A stretch of 64,000 nucleotides of DNA, taken from contig NW_027476270.1 of assembly GCF_051020955.1 (NCBI RefSeq), forward strand, positions 248,001 to 312,000. The letters run 5' to 3'. Numbering within the stretch: the stretch's first letter is position 1; each line of letters begins with the position of its first letter. The position numbers and the translations under genes were made by a program. The stretch comes from Megalopta genalis. Lineage: Eukaryota; Arthropoda; Insecta; Hymenoptera; Halictidae. Under the pieces are notes generated by a model. The model searched no databases and had not been told where the DNA came from. It saw only the letters and a program-made list of their open reading frames with translations. This document shows positions 46,111 through 60,699 of this stretch, one piece after another.

Positions 46111-48029
46111 AAAAATATTTGAAGCTGAACCGTTTGCTTCGCTTGGATTTGAAGCTAAGCCTTCTACTTCGCCTTGATTTGAAGCTAAATCATGTGTTTC
46201 GCTTGGATTTGATGCTAACGCGATTGTTTCGCATGCAGTTGAAGCTAAATCATGTATATCACAAGTATCTGAATCTAAACCATTTGTTTCGCAAGAATAT
46301 GGAGCTAAACCATGTTTTTCTCATGAATTTGAAGCTCACTCGTTTGTTTCGCATGCAGTTGAAGCTAAACTATGTATTTCACAAATATTTGAAGCTATAC
46401 CATTTGTTCCGCATAGATTTGAAGCTGAGTGTTCTACTTCGCTTTGATTTGAAGCTAAGCCTTCTACTTCACATTGATTTGAAACTAAATCATGTGTTTC
46501 GCTTGGATTTGAAGCTAACTCGTTTGTTTCTCCTGCATTTGAAGCTATATCATTTATATCGCAAGTATGTGAAGCTAAATCATTTGTTTCCCATGGATTT
46601 GAAGCTTACTCGATTGTTTCGCATGCAGTTGGAGCTAAATCATGTTTATCACAAGTATCTGAAGCTAAACCACTTGTTTCGCAAGAATATGAAACTAAAC
46701 CATGTGTTTCGAATTGATTTGAAGCCAAATCATTCGTTTCGCATGGATTTGAAGCTAAGCCTTCTACTTCGAACTGATTTGAAGCTAAATCATGCGTTTC
46801 GCATGGATTTGAAACTAACTCGTTTGTTTCGCATGCAGTTGAAGCTAAATCATGTTTACCACAAGTATCTGCATCTAAACCACTTGTTTCGCAGGAATAT
46901 GCAGCTAAACCATGTGTTAGCCATGAATTTGAAGCAAAATCATGTGTTTCCTTTGGATTTGAAGCTAACACGTTTGATTCGTATGCAGTTGCAGCTTTAT
47001 CAATTATATCGCAAGTATTTGAAGCTAAATCATTTGTGTCGCATGGCTTTGAGGATAAGCCTTCTACTTCGCATAGATTTGAAACTAAACCATGTGTTTC
47101 GCTTGGATTTGAAGCTAACTCGTTTGTTTCGCCTGCATTTGAAGCTATATCAATTATATCGCAAGTATTTGAAGCTAAATCATTTGTGTCGCATGGCTTT
47201 GAAGATAAGCCATCTACTTTGCATTAATTTGAAGGTAAATCATGTGTTTCGCTTGGATTTGAAGGTATGTCTACTACTTCGCATTGATTTGAAACTAAAT
47301 CATGTGTTTCGCATGGATTTGAAGTTAAATCATGTGTTTCGCATGGATGTGAAACTAACTCGATGTTTCGCCTGCAATTGAAGCTAAACCATGTTTATCA
47401 CAAGTATCTGAATCTAAACCATTTGTTTCGCAAGAATATGAAGCTAATCCATGTGTTTCGCATGAATTTGAAGCTAAGTCATGTGTTTCGCACAGATTTG
47501 AAGCTAACTCATTGGTTTCGCCGGCATTTGAAGCTATATCAATTATATCGCAAGTATTTGAAGCTAAATCATTTGTGTCGCATGGCTTTGAAGATAAGCC
47601 TTCCACTTTGCATTAATTTGAAGGTAAATCATGTGTTTCGCTTGGATTTGAAGGTAACTCGTTTGTTACGCCTGCATTGAAGCTATATCACTTCTATCGC
47701 AAGTATTTGAAGCTAAATCATTTGTGTCGCATGGATTTGAAGCTAAGCCTTCTACTTCGCATTGATTTGAAACTAAATCATGTGTTTCGCTTCGATTTGA
47801 AACTAACTCGTTTGTTTCGCCTGCATTTGAAGCTAAATCATGTTTATCACAGTATCTGAATCTAAACCATTTGTTTCGCAAGAATATGAAGCTAAACCAT
47901 GTGTTTCGCAAGAATTTGAAGCTAAATCATGTGTTTTGCACAGATTTGAAGCTAACTCGTTTGTTTCGCCTGCATCTGAAGCTATATCAATTATATCGCA
48001 AGTATTTGAATCTAAATCATTTGTGTCGC

Positions 48030-49100
48030 AGGCCTTTAAGCTAACTCGTTTATTTCGCCTGCATTGAAACTATATCACTTCTATCGCAAGTATTTGATTC
48101 TAAATCATTTGTGTCGCATGGATTTGATGCTAAGCATCTGCATCGCATTGATTTGAACCCAAATCATGTGTTTCGCATGCATTTGAAGCTTAATCATGTG
48201 TTCTGCATCGATTTGAAGCTAACTCGTTTGTTTCGCCTGCATTTGTAGCTATTTCATATATGAGGCAACTATTGGAAGCTAAATCATTCGTTTCGCATGG
48301 ATTTGAAGCCAAGCCTTCTACTTCGCATTGATTTGAAGCTAAATTATGTGCTTGGATTGGATTTGAAGCTAACTCGTTTGTTTCGCATGCAGTTGAATTT
48401 CAATCATGAATATCACAAGTATTTGAAGATAAACCAGTTGATTCGCATTGATTTGAAGTTAAGCCTTCTACTTCGCATTGATTTGAAGGTAATTGAAGTG
48501 TTTCGGTTGGATTTGAAGCTAACTCGTTTGTTTCGCATGCAGTTCAAGCTAAATCGTGTATATAATAAGTATCTGAAGCTAAACAATTTGTTTCGCATGT
48601 ATTTGATGCTAAACCACGTATTTCCCATGAATTTGAACCTAAATCATGTATTTCGCATGCCTTTGAAGCTTACTCCTGTGTTTCCCATGGATTTGAAGCC
48701 TAGTCATGTGTTTGCATGGATTGGATTCTCAGCTTTCTACGTCGGATTGACTAGAAGCTAAATCATGTGTTTTGCTTAGATTTGAAGCTACCTCGTTTGT
48801 TTCGTCTGCAGTTGAGGCTAAATCATGTATATCAAAAATATTTGAAGCTAACCCATTTGATTCGCTTGGATTTGAAGCTAAGCCTTCTACTTCGCCTTGA
48901 TTTGAAGCTAAATCATGTGTTTCGCTTGGATTTGATGCTAACGCGATTGTTTCGCATGCAGTTGAAGCTAAATCATGTTTACCACAAGTATCAGCATCTA
49001 AACCACTTGTTTCGCAGGAATATGCAGCTAAACCATGTGTTAGCCATGAATTTGAAGCAAAATCATGTGTTTCCCTTGGATTTGAAGCTAACACGTTTGA
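48030..49100 (+). repeat. Duplication C, partial copy 7
   Basis: This last copy carries the landmark at 48,726. It has an internal deletion compared with 38,265-40,570: near 48,395 it jumps from the early part of the unit to the part preceding the landmark. Confidence 0.8.
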
Positions 49101-49499
49101 TTCGTATGCAGTTGCAGCTTTATCAATTATATCGCAAGTATTTGAAGCTAAATCATTTGTGTCGCATGGCTTTGAGGATAAGCCTTCTACTTCGCATTGA
49201 TTTGAAACTAAACCATGTGTTTCGCTTGGATTTGAAGCTAACTCGTTTGTTTCGCCTGCATTTGAAGCTATATCAATTATATCGCAAGTATTTGAAGCTA
49301 AATCATTTGTGTCGCATGGCTTTGAAGATAAGCCATCTACTTTGCATTAATTTGAAGGTAAATCATGTGTTTCGCTTGGATTTGAAGGTATGTCTACTAC
49401 TTCGCATTGATTTGAAACTAAATCATGTGTTTCGCATGGATTTGAAGTTAAATCATGTGTTTCGCATGGATGTGAAACTAACTCGATGTTTCGCCTGCA

Positions 49500-52480
49500 A
49501 TTGAAGCTAAACCATGTTTATCACAAGTATCTGAATCTAAACCATTTGTTTCGCAAGAATATGAAGCTAATCCATGTGTTTCGCATGAATTTGAAGCTAA
49601 GTCATGTGTTTCGCACAGATTTGAAGCTAACTCGTTGGTTTCACCTGCATTTGAAGCTATATCAATTATATCGCAAGTATTTGAAGGTAAATCATTTGTG
49701 TCGCATGGATTTGAGTATAAGTCTTCTACTTCGCATTAATTTGAAGGTAAATCGTGTGTTTCGCTTGGATTTGAAGCTAAATCATGTGTTTCGCACAGAT
49801 TTGAAGCTAACTCGTTTGTTTCGCCTGCATTTGAAGCTATATCAATTATATCGCAAGTATTTGAAGCTAAATCATTTGTGTCGCATGGCTTTGAAGATAA
49901 GCCATCTAACTTGCATTAATTTGAAGGTAAATCATGTGTTTCGCTTGGATTTGAAGGTATGTCTACTACTTCGCATTGATTTGAAACTAAATCATGTGTT
50001 TCGCATGGATTTGAAGCTAAATCATGTGTTTCGCATGGATGTGAAACTAACTCGATGTTTCGCCTGCAATTGAAGCTAAATCATGTTTATCACAAGTATC
50101 TGAATCTAAACCATTTGTTTCGCAAGAATATGAAGCTAATCCATGTGTTTCGCTTGGATTTGAAGCTAACTCATTGGTTTCGCCTGCATTTGAAGCTATA
50201 TCAATTATATCGCAAGTATGTGAAGCTAAATCATTTGTTTCGCATGGATTTGAAGCTTACTCGATTGTTTCGCATGCAGTTGGAGCTAAATCATGTTTAG
50301 CACAAGTATCTGAAGCTAAACCACTTGTTTCGCAAGAATATGAAACTAAACCATGTGTTTCGAATTGATTTGAAGCCAAATCATTCGTTTCGCATGGATT
50401 TGAAGCTAAGCCTTCTACTTCGCAATAATTTGAAGCTAAACCACTTGTTTCGCATGGATTTGAAGCTAAGTCTACTACTTCGCATTGATTTGAAGCTAAA
50501 TCTTTCGTTTCGCATGGATTTGAAGATAAGTCTTCTACTACGCATTGATTTGAAGATAAATCATGTGTTTTGAATGGATTTGAAGCTAACTGACTTGTTT
50601 CGCATGCAGTTGAAGCTAAATCATGTATTTCACAAGTATTTGAAGCTATACCATTTGTTCCGCATAGATTTGAAGCTGAGTGTTCTACTTCGCATGGTTT
50701 TGAAGCTAAGCCATCTACTTCGCATTGATTTGTAGCTAAATCATTTGTTTCCCTTGGATTTGAAGCTAACTCGATTGTTCCGCATGCAGTGGAAGCTAAA
50801 TAATGTTTATCACAAGTATCTGAAGCCGAACCATTTGTTCCGCGTGGATTTGAAGCTAAATCTTCTACATCGCATTGATTTGCAGCCAAATCATGGCTTT
50901 CGCATGGATTTGAAGCTAACTCGTTTGTTTCGCTTGCAGTTGTAGCTAAATAATGTATACCATAGGTATTTGAATCTAAATCATTTGTTACGCACGAATT
51001 TGAAGCTAATCCATGTGTTCGCATCAATTTTAAGCTAAATCATGTGTTTCGCATGGAATTGAAGCTAACTGGTTTGTTTCGCCTGCATTTGAAGCTATGT
51101 CAGTTGTGTCGCAAGTATTTGAAGAAAAAGCATTTGTTTCGCATGGATTTGAAGCTAACTCGTTTGTTTCGCCTGCAGTTGAATTTATATCACTTATATC
51201 GCAAGCATTTCAAGCAAAATCATTTGTTCCGAATGGATTTGAAAACTAAGTCTTCTACTTCGCATTGATTTGAATATAAATCATGTGTATCGCATGGATT
51301 TTGAAGCTAACTCGTTTGATTCCCCTGCATTTGAAGCTATATCACTTATATCGCAAGTATCTGATGCTAAATCGTTCGTTTCGCATGGATTTGTAGCTAA
51401 CTCGTTTGTTTCGCTTGCAGTTGTAGCTAAAGAATGTATATCATAGGTATTTGTATCTAAATCATTTGTTACGCACGAATTTGAAGCTAATCCATGTGTT
51501 TCGCATCAATTTTAAGCTAAATCATGTGTTTCGCATGGATTTGAAGCTAAGCCTTCTACTTCGCATTAATTTAAAGCTAAATACTGTGTTTGGCTTGGAT
51601 TTGAAGCTTACTCGATTGTTTCGCATGCAGTTGGAGCTAAATCTTGTTTATCACAAGTATCTGAAGCTAAACCACTTGTTTCGCAAAAATATGAAACTAA
51701 ACCATGTGTTTCGAATTGTTTTGAAGCCAAATTATACGTTTCGCATGGATTTGAAGCTAACTCGTTTGTTTTGGCTGCATTTGAAGTTATATCATTTATA
51801 TCGCAAGTATTTGAAGCTAAATCATTTGTGTCGCATGGCTTTGAATATAAGCCTTCTACTTTAAATTAATTTGTAGGTAAATCATGTGTTTCGCTTGGAT
51901 TTGAAGCTAACTCGTTTGTTTCGCCTGCATTTGAAACTATATCTCTTGTATCGCAAGTATCTGAAGTTAAATCCTTTGTTTCTCATGAATTTGAAGCTAA
52001 GCCTTCTACTTCGCATTGATTTGAAGCTAAATCATGTGTTTCGCTTGGTTTTAAAGCTAACTCGTTTGTTTCGCATGCGGTTGAAGCTATATCAAGATTA
52101 TCACAAGTATATGAAGCTAAACCATTTGTTTCGCAAGTATGAAACTAAACCATGTGTTTCGCTTGGATTTGAAGCTAAATCATGTGTTTCGCATAGACTT
52201 GAAGCTCCCTCGTTTGTTTCGCCTGCATTTGAAGCTATATCAATTATATCGCAAGTATTTGAAGCAAAATCATTTGCGTCGCATGGCTTTGAAGATAAGC
52301 CTTCTACTTTGGATTCATTTGAAGGTAGATCATGTGTTTCGCTTGGATTTGAAGCTAACTCGTTTGTTTCGCCTGCATTTGAAGCTATATCATTTTTGTC
52401 GCAAGTATGTGAAGCTAAATCATTTGTTTCGCATGGATTTGAAGTTAAGCCATCTACTTCGCATTGTTTTGAAACTAATC
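49500..52480 (+). repeat. Duplication D, copy 1 (offset about 4.31-4.34 kb)
   Basis: This segment recurs at about 53,813-56,760. The offset is 4,313 bp at the left and 4,342-4,343 after about 50,150, because the second copy has one extra monomer near 54,465. Shared irregular sites include TCGCAATAATTTG (50,433 and 54,775) and ACTAAGTCTTCTAC after GAAA (51,245 and 55,588). Confidence 0.82.
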
Positions 52481-53812
52481 ATGTGTTTCGCTTGGATTTG
52501 AAGCTACCTCGTTTGTTTCGTCTGCAGTTGAGGCTAAATCATGTATATCAAAAATATTTGAAGCTAACCCATTTGATTCGCTTGGATTTGAAGCTAAGCC
52601 TTCTACTTCGCCTTGATTTGAAGCTAAATCATGTGTTTCGCTTGGATTTGATGCTAACGCGATTGTTTCGCATGCAGTTGAAGCTAAATCATGTATATCA
52701 CAAGTATCTGAATCTAAACCATTTGTTTCGCAAGAATATGGAGCTAAACCATGTTTTTCTCATGAATTTGAAGCTCACTCGTTTGTTTCGCATGCAGTTG
52801 AAGCTAAACTATGTATTTCACAAATATTTGAAGCTATACCATTTGTTCCGCATAGATTTGAAGCTGAGTGTTCTACTTCGCTTTGATTTGAAGCTAAGCT
52901 TCTACTTCACATTGATTTGAAACTAAATCATGTGTTTCGCTTGGATTTGAAGCTAACTCGTTTGTTTCTCCTGCATTTGAAGCTATATCATTTATATCGC
53001 AAGTATGAGAAGCTAAATCATTTGTTTCCCATGGATTTGAAGCTTACTCGATTGTTTCGCATGCAGTTGGAGCTAAATCATGTTTATCACAAGTATCTGA
53101 AGCTAAACCACTGTTTCGCAAGAATATGAAACTAAACCATGTGTTTCGAATTGATTTGAAGCCAAATCATTCGTTTCGCATGGATTTGAAGCTAAGCCTT
53201 CTACTTCGAACTGATTTGAAGCTAAATCATGCATTTCGCATGGATTTGAAACTAACTCGTTTGTTTCGCATGCAGTTGAAGCTAAATCATGTTTACCACA
53301 AGTATCTGCATCTAAACCACTTGTTTCGCAGGAATATGCAGCTAAACCATGTGTTAGCCATGAATTTGAAGCAAAATCATGTGTTTCCTTTGGATTTGAA
53401 GCTAACACGTTTGATTCGTATGCAGTTGCAGCTTTATCAATTATATCGCAAGTATTTGAAGCTAAATCATTTGTGTCGCATGGCTTTGAGGATAAGCCTT
53501 CTACTACGCATTGATTGAAACTAAACCATGTGTTTCGCTTGGATTTGAAGCTAACTCGTTTGTTTCGCCTGCATTTGAAGCTATATCAATTATATCGCAA
53601 GTATTTGAAGCTAAATCATTTGTGTCGCATGGCTTTGAAGATAAGCCATCTACTTTGCATTAATTTGAAGGTAAATCATGTGTTTCGCTTGGATTTGAAG
53701 GTATGTCTACTACTTCGCATTGATTTGAAACTAAATCATGTGTTTCGCATGGATTTGAAGTTAAATCATGTGTTTCGCATGGATGTGAAACTAACTCGAT
53801 GTTTCGCCTGCA

Positions 53813-56760
53813 ATTGAAGCTAAACCATGTTTATCACAAGTATCTGAATCTAAACCATTTGTTTCGCAAGAATATGAAGCTAATCCATGTGTTTCGCATG
53901 AATTTGAAGCTAAGTCATGTGTTTCGCACAGATTTGAAGCTAACTCATTGGTTTCACCTGCATTTGAAGCTATATCAATTATATCGCAAGTATTTGAAGG
54001 TAAATCATTTGTGTCGCATGGATTTGAGTATAAGTCTTCTACTTCGCATTAATTTGAAGGTAAATCGTGTGTTTCGCTTGGATTTGAAGCTAAATCATGT
54101 GTTTCGCACAGATTTGAAGCTAACTCGTTTGTTTCGCCTGCATTTGAGGCTATATCAATTATATCGCAAGTATTTGAAGCTAAATCATTGTGTCGCATGG
54201 CTTTGAAGATAAGCCATCTAACTTGCATTAATTTGAAGGTAAATCATGTGTTTCGCTTGGATTTGAAGGTATGTCTACTACTTCGCATTGATTTGAAACT
54301 AAATCATGTGTTTCGCATGGATTTGAAGCTAAATCATGTGTTTCGCATGGATGTGAAACTAACTCGATGTTTCGCCTGCAATTGAAGCTAAATCATGTTT
54401 ATCACAAGTATCTGAATCTAAACCATTTGTTTCGCAAGAATATGAAGCTAATCCATGTGTTTCGCATGAATTTGAAGCTAAGTCATGTGTTTCGCTTGGA
54501 TTTGAAGCTAACTCATTGGTTTCGCCTGCATTTGAAGCTATATCAATTATATCGCAAGTATGTGAAGCTAAATCATTTGTTTCGCATGGATTTGAAGCTT
54601 ACTCGATTGTTTCGCATGCAGTTGGAGCTAAATCATGTTTATCACAAGTATCTGAAGCTAAACCACTTGTTTCGCAAGAATATGAAACTAAACCATGTGT
54701 TTCGAATTGATTTGAAGCCAAATCATTCGTTTCGCATGGATTTGAAGCTAAGCCTTCTACTTCGCAATAATTTGAAGCTAAACCACTTGTTTCGCATGGA
54801 TTTGAAGCTAAGTCTACTACTTCGCATTGATTTGAAGCTAAATCTTTCGTTTCGCATGGATTTGAAGATAAGTCTTCTACTACGCATTGATTTGAAGATA
54901 AATCATGTGTTTTGAATGGATTTGAAGCTAACTGACTTGTTTCGCATGCAGTTGAAGCTAAATCATGTATTTCACAAGTATTTGAAGCTATACCATTTGT
55001 TCCGCATAGATTTGAAGCTGAGTGTTCTACTTCGCATGGTTTTGAAGCTAAGCCATCTACTTCGCATTGATTTGTAGCTAAATCATTTGTTTCCCTAGGA
55101 TTTGAAGCTAACTCGATTGTTCCGCATGCAGTGGAAGCTAAATAATGTTTATCACAAGTATCTGAAGCCGAACCATTTGTTCCGCGTGGATTTGAAGCTA
55201 AATCTTCTACATCGCATTGATTTGCAGCCAAATCATGGCTTTCGCATGGATTTGAAGCTAACTCGTTTGTTTCGCTTGCAGTTGTAGCAAAATAATGTAT
55301 ACCATAGGTATTTGAATCTAAATCATTTGTTACGCACGAATTTGAAGCTAATCCATGTGTTTCGCATCAATTTTAAGCTAAATCATGTGTTTCGCATGGA
55401 ATTGAAGCTAACTGGTTTGTTTCGCCTGCATTTGAAGCTATGTCAGTTGTGTCGCAAGTATTTGAAGAAAAAGCATTTGTTTCGCATGGATTTGAAGCTA
55501 ACTCGTTTGTTTCGCCTGCAGTTGAATTTATATCACTTATATCGCAAGCATTTCAAGCTAAATCATTTGTTCCGAATGGATTTGAAAACTAAGTCTTCTA
55601 CTTCGCATTGATTTGAATATAAATCATGTGTATCGCATGGATTTTGAAGCTAACTCGTTTGATTCCCCTGCATTTGAAGCTATATCACTTATATCGCAAG
55701 TATCTGATGCTAAATCGTTCGTTTCGCATGGATTTGTAGCTAACTCGTTTGTTTCGCTTGCAGTTGTAGCTAAAGAATGTATATCATAGGTATTTGAATC
55801 TAAATCATTTGTTACGCACGAATTTGAAGCTAATCCATGTGTTTCGCATCAATTTTAAGCTAAATCATGTGTTTCGCATGGATTTGAAGCTAAGCCTTCT
55901 ACTTCGCATTAATTTAAAGCTAAATACTGTGTTTGGCTTGGATTTGAAGCTTACTCGATTGTTTCGCATGCAGTTGGAGCTAAATCTTGTTTATCACAAG
56001 TATCTGAAGCTAAACCACTTGTTTCGCAAAAATATGAAACTAAACCATGTGTTTCGAATTATTTTGAAGCCAAATTATACGTTTCGCATGGATTTGAAGC
56101 TAACTCGTTTGTTTTGGCTGCATTTGAAGTTATATCATTTATATCGCAAGTATTTGAAGCTAAATCATTTGTGTCGCATGGCTTTGAATATAAGCCTTCT
56201 ACTTTAAATTAATTTGTAGGTAAATCATTTGTTTCGCTTGGATTTGAAGCTAACTCGTTTGTTTCGCCTGCATTTGAAACTATATCTCTTGTATCGCAAG
56301 TATCTGAAGTTAAATCCTTTGTTTCTCATGAATTTGAAGCTAAGCCTTCTACTTCGCATTGATTTGAAGCTAAATCATGTGTTTCGCTTGGTTTTAAAGC
56401 TAACTCGTTTGTTTCGCCTGCATTTGAAGCTATATCAATTATATCGCAAGTATTTGAATCTAAATCATTTGTGTTGCATGGGTTTAAAGCTAACTCGTTT
56501 GTTTCGCCTGAATTGAAGCTATATCATTTATATCGCAAGTATTTGAAGCTAAATCATTTGTGTCGCATGGCTTTGAATATAATCCTTCTACTTTGGATTC
56601 ATTTGAAGGTAGATCATGTGTTTCGCTTGGATTTGAAGCTAACTCGTTTGTTTCGCCTGCATTTGAAGCTATATCATTTTTGTCGCAAGTATGTGAAGCT
56701 AAATCATTTGTTTCGCATGGATTTGAAGTTAAGCCATCTACTTCGCATTGTTTTGAAACT
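53813..56760 (+). repeat. Duplication D, copy 2
   Basis: This is the second copy of 49,500-52,480, with one extra monomer near 54,465 and a rearranged right part after about 56,416. Upstream, 52,500-53,810 resembles 46,050-47,380 instead, so this copy lies in a mosaic of two source segments. Confidence 0.8.
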
Positions 56761-59700
56761 AAATCATGTGTTTCGCTTGGATTTGAAGCTAACTCGTTTG
56801 TTTCGCCTGCATTTGAAGCTATATCAATTATATCGCAAGTATTTGAATCTAAATCATTTGTGTTGCATGGGTTTAAAGCTAACTCGTTTGTTTCGCCTGA
56901 ATTGAAGCTATATCACTTCTATCGCAAGTATTTGAAGCTAAACGATTTGTGTTGCATGGCTTTGAGGATAAGACATCTACTTCGCATTGATTTTAAACTT
57001 CACCATGTGTTTCGCTTGGATTTCAAGCTAACTCGTTTGTTTCGCCTGCATTTGAAGCTATATCATTTATATCGCAAGTATATGAAGCTAAACCATTTGT
57101 TTCGCAAGAATATGAAGCTAAACAATGTGTTTCGCATCGATATGAAGCTAAATCATGTGTTTCTCTTGCATTTTAAACTAACTCATTTGTTTTGCATGCA
57201 GTTGAATCTGAATCATGTTTATCACAAGTATCTGAAGCTAAACCACTTGTTTCGCAAGAATATGAAGCTACACCATGTGCATCGCATTGATTTGAAGCTA
57301 AATCATGTGTTCCGCATGGATTTGAAGCTATCTCGTTTGTTTTGCCTGCAGTTGAAGGTATATCATTTATATCGCAAGTATTTGAAGCTAAATCATTTGT
57401 GTCGCTTGGCTTTGTGGCTAACCCTTCTACTTCGCATTGATTTGTAGCTAAATCATTTGTTTCCCTTGGATTTGAAGCTAACTCGATTGTTTCGCATGCA
57501 GTTGAAGCTAAATCATGTTTATCACAAGTATCTGAAGCTGAACCACTTGTTTCGCAAGTATATGAAGCTAATCCATGTGTTTCGCATGAATTTGGAGCTA
57601 AATCATGTGTTTGGCCTGCATTTGAAGCTAACTCGTTTGTTTCGCCTGCGTTTGAAGCTATATCATGTATATCACAAGAATTTGAAGCAAAATCATTTGA
57701 TTCGCATGGATTTGAAGCCAAGCCTTCTAATTCGCATTGGTTTGAAGCAAAATCATGTGTTTCGCATGAATTTGAAGCTTTATCACTTATATCGCAAGTA
57801 TGTGATGATAAATCATTTGTTTCGCATGGATTTGGAGCTAACTCGATAGTTTCTCCTGCATTTGAAGCTCCATCCCTTATATCGCAAGTATCTGAACCTA
57901 AAGCATTTGTTTCGCATGGATTTGATGCTAATTCGTCTGTTTCGCCTGCTTTTGGTTCTATATCACTTATATCGCAATTATCTGAAGCTAAATCATTTGT
58001 TTCTCATGTATTTGTAGCTAAGCCTTCTACTTCGCATTGATTTGAAGCTAAATCATGTGTTTCGCATGGATTTGAAGCAAAGCCTTCTACTTCGCATTGG
58101 TTTTAAACAAAATCATGTGTTTTGCTTGGATTTGAAACTAACTCGTTTGTTTCGCCTGCGTTTGGAGCTTTATCAATTATATCGCAAAATATTTGAAGCT
58201 AAATATATTGTGTCGCATGGATTTGAAGCTACGCCTTTTACTTCACATTGATTTGAAACTAAATCATGTGTTTCGCATGGATTTGAAGCAGAATCTTCCA
58301 CATCGCATTGATTTGTAGCTAAATCATGTGTTTCGCATGGATTTGGATCTAGACATTCTATATCGCATTGATTTGAAGTTAGTCATGTTTTTTGCATGGA
58401 TTTGTAGCTAACACGTTTGTATCGCCTGCAGTTGACTCTATATCACTTAATCGCAAGTATTTGAATCTAAATCATTGGTTCCGCATGGATTTGGAGCTGA
58501 GCCTTCTACTTGGCATTGATTTTAAGCTAAATCATGTGTTTCGCTTGGATTTGAAGCTAACTCGTTTATTTCGTATGCTGTTGAAGCTAAATCATGTATA
58601 TATTACAAGTATTAGAAACTAAACCATTTGATTCGCATGGATTTGAAGCTACGCCTTCTACTTCGCATTGATTTGAAGCTAAATCATGTGTTTCGCATGG
58701 ATTTGATGCTAACTCGTTTGTATCGCATGGATTTGAAGCTAAGCCTTCTACTTCGTATTGATTTGAAATTAAATCATGTGTTTCGCTTGGGTTCGAAGCT
58801 AGGTCGATTGTTTCGCCTGCAGTTGACACTATATCAATTATATGGCTAGTATTTGAATATAAATCATTTGTTCCGCATGTATTTGAAGATAAGCCTTCTA
58901 CTTCGCATTGATTTGAAGCTAAATCATTTGTTTCCCTTGGATTTGAACCTAACGCGATTGTTTCGCCTGCGTTTGAAGCTATATGATGTATATCACAAGT
59001 ATTTGAAGCAAAATCATTTGATTCGCATGGATTTGAAGCTAAGTCTTCTACTTCGCATTGATTTGAAGCAGAATCATGTGTTTCGCATGGATTTGAAGCT
59101 AAGCCTTCTACTTCGCATTGATTTGAAGCTAAATCATGTGTTTCGCATGGATTTGAAGCTAACTCGCTTGTTTCGCCTGCATTTGAAGCTATATCAATTA
59201 TATCGCAAGTATTTAAAGCTAAATCATTTGTGTCGCATGGCTGTGAAGTTAAGCCTTCTACTTTGCATTAATTTGAAGGTAAATCATGTGTTTCGCTTGG
59301 ATTTGAAGGTAAATCATGTGTTTCGCACAGATTTGTAGCTAACTCGTTTATTTCGCCAGCATTTGAACCTATATTATTTATATCGCAAGTATGTGAAGCT
59401 AAATCATTTGTTTCGCATGGATTTGAAGCTAAGCCTTCTACTTCGCATTGATTTGAAACTAAATCATGTGTTTCGCTTGGATTTGAATCTAACTCGTTTG
59501 TTTCGCCTGCATATGAAGCTTTATCAATTATATCGCAAGTATTTGAAGCTAAATCATTTGTTTCGCATGGTTTAGAAGCAAAGCCTACTACTCCGCATTG
59601 ATTTGAAGCTAAATGATGTGTTTCGCATGCATTTGTAGATAACTCGCTTGTTTTGCCTGCATCTGAAACTATATCTCTTGTATCGCAAGTATCTGATGCT

Positions 59701-60699
59701 AAATCATTTGTTTCTCATGTATTTGAAGCTAAGCCTTCTACTTCGCATTGATTTGAAGATAAATCATGTGTTGCTCATGGATTTGAGGCTAACTCGTTTG
59801 TTTCGCCTGCATTTGAAGCTATATCATTTATATCGCAAGAATGTGAATCTAATTCAGTTGCTTCACATGGATTTGAAGCTAAGTCTTCTACTTCGCATTG
59901 ATTTGAAGCTAAAACATGTATTTCGCATGGATTTGAGGCTAACTCGTTTGTTTCGCCTGCATTTGAAGCTGTATCATTTATATCGCAAGTATGTGAAGCT
60001 AAATCATTTGTGTCGCATGGCTTTGAAGCTAATCCTTCTACGTTGCATTGATTTGAAGCTAAATCTTGTGTTTCGCATGGATTTGAAGCTAACTCGTCTG
60101 TTTCGCATGCAGTTGAAGCTAAATCATGTTTATCACAAGCATCTGAAGTTAAACCACTTGTATCGCAAGAATATGAAGCTAAACCATGTGTTTCGCATTG
60201 ATTTGAAGCTAAATCATGTCTTCCGCATGGATTTGAAGGTAACTCGTTTGTTCGCCTGCATTTGAAGCTATATCATTTATATCGCAAGTATGTGAAGCTA
60301 AATCATTTGTTTCGCATGGACTTGAAGCTAAGCTTTCTACTTCGCATTGATTTGAAGCAAAATCATGTGTTTCGCTTGGATTTGAAGCTAAGCCATCTAC
60401 TTCGCAATGATTTGAAGCTAAATCATGTGTTTCGCATGGATTTGAAGCTAACTCGCTTGTTTCGCCTCCATTTGAAGCTACATCATTTACATTCGCAAGT
60501 ATTTGAAGCCAAATCAGTTGTTTCACATTGATTTGAAGCAAAGCTTTCTCCTTCGCTTTGATTTGAAGCGAAATCATGTGTCTCGCTTGGATTTGAAGCT
60601 AACTCGATTGTTTCGCATGCAGTTGTAGATAACTCGCTTGTTTTGCATGCATCTGAAACTATATCTCTTGTATCGCAAGTATCTGATGCTAAATCATTT

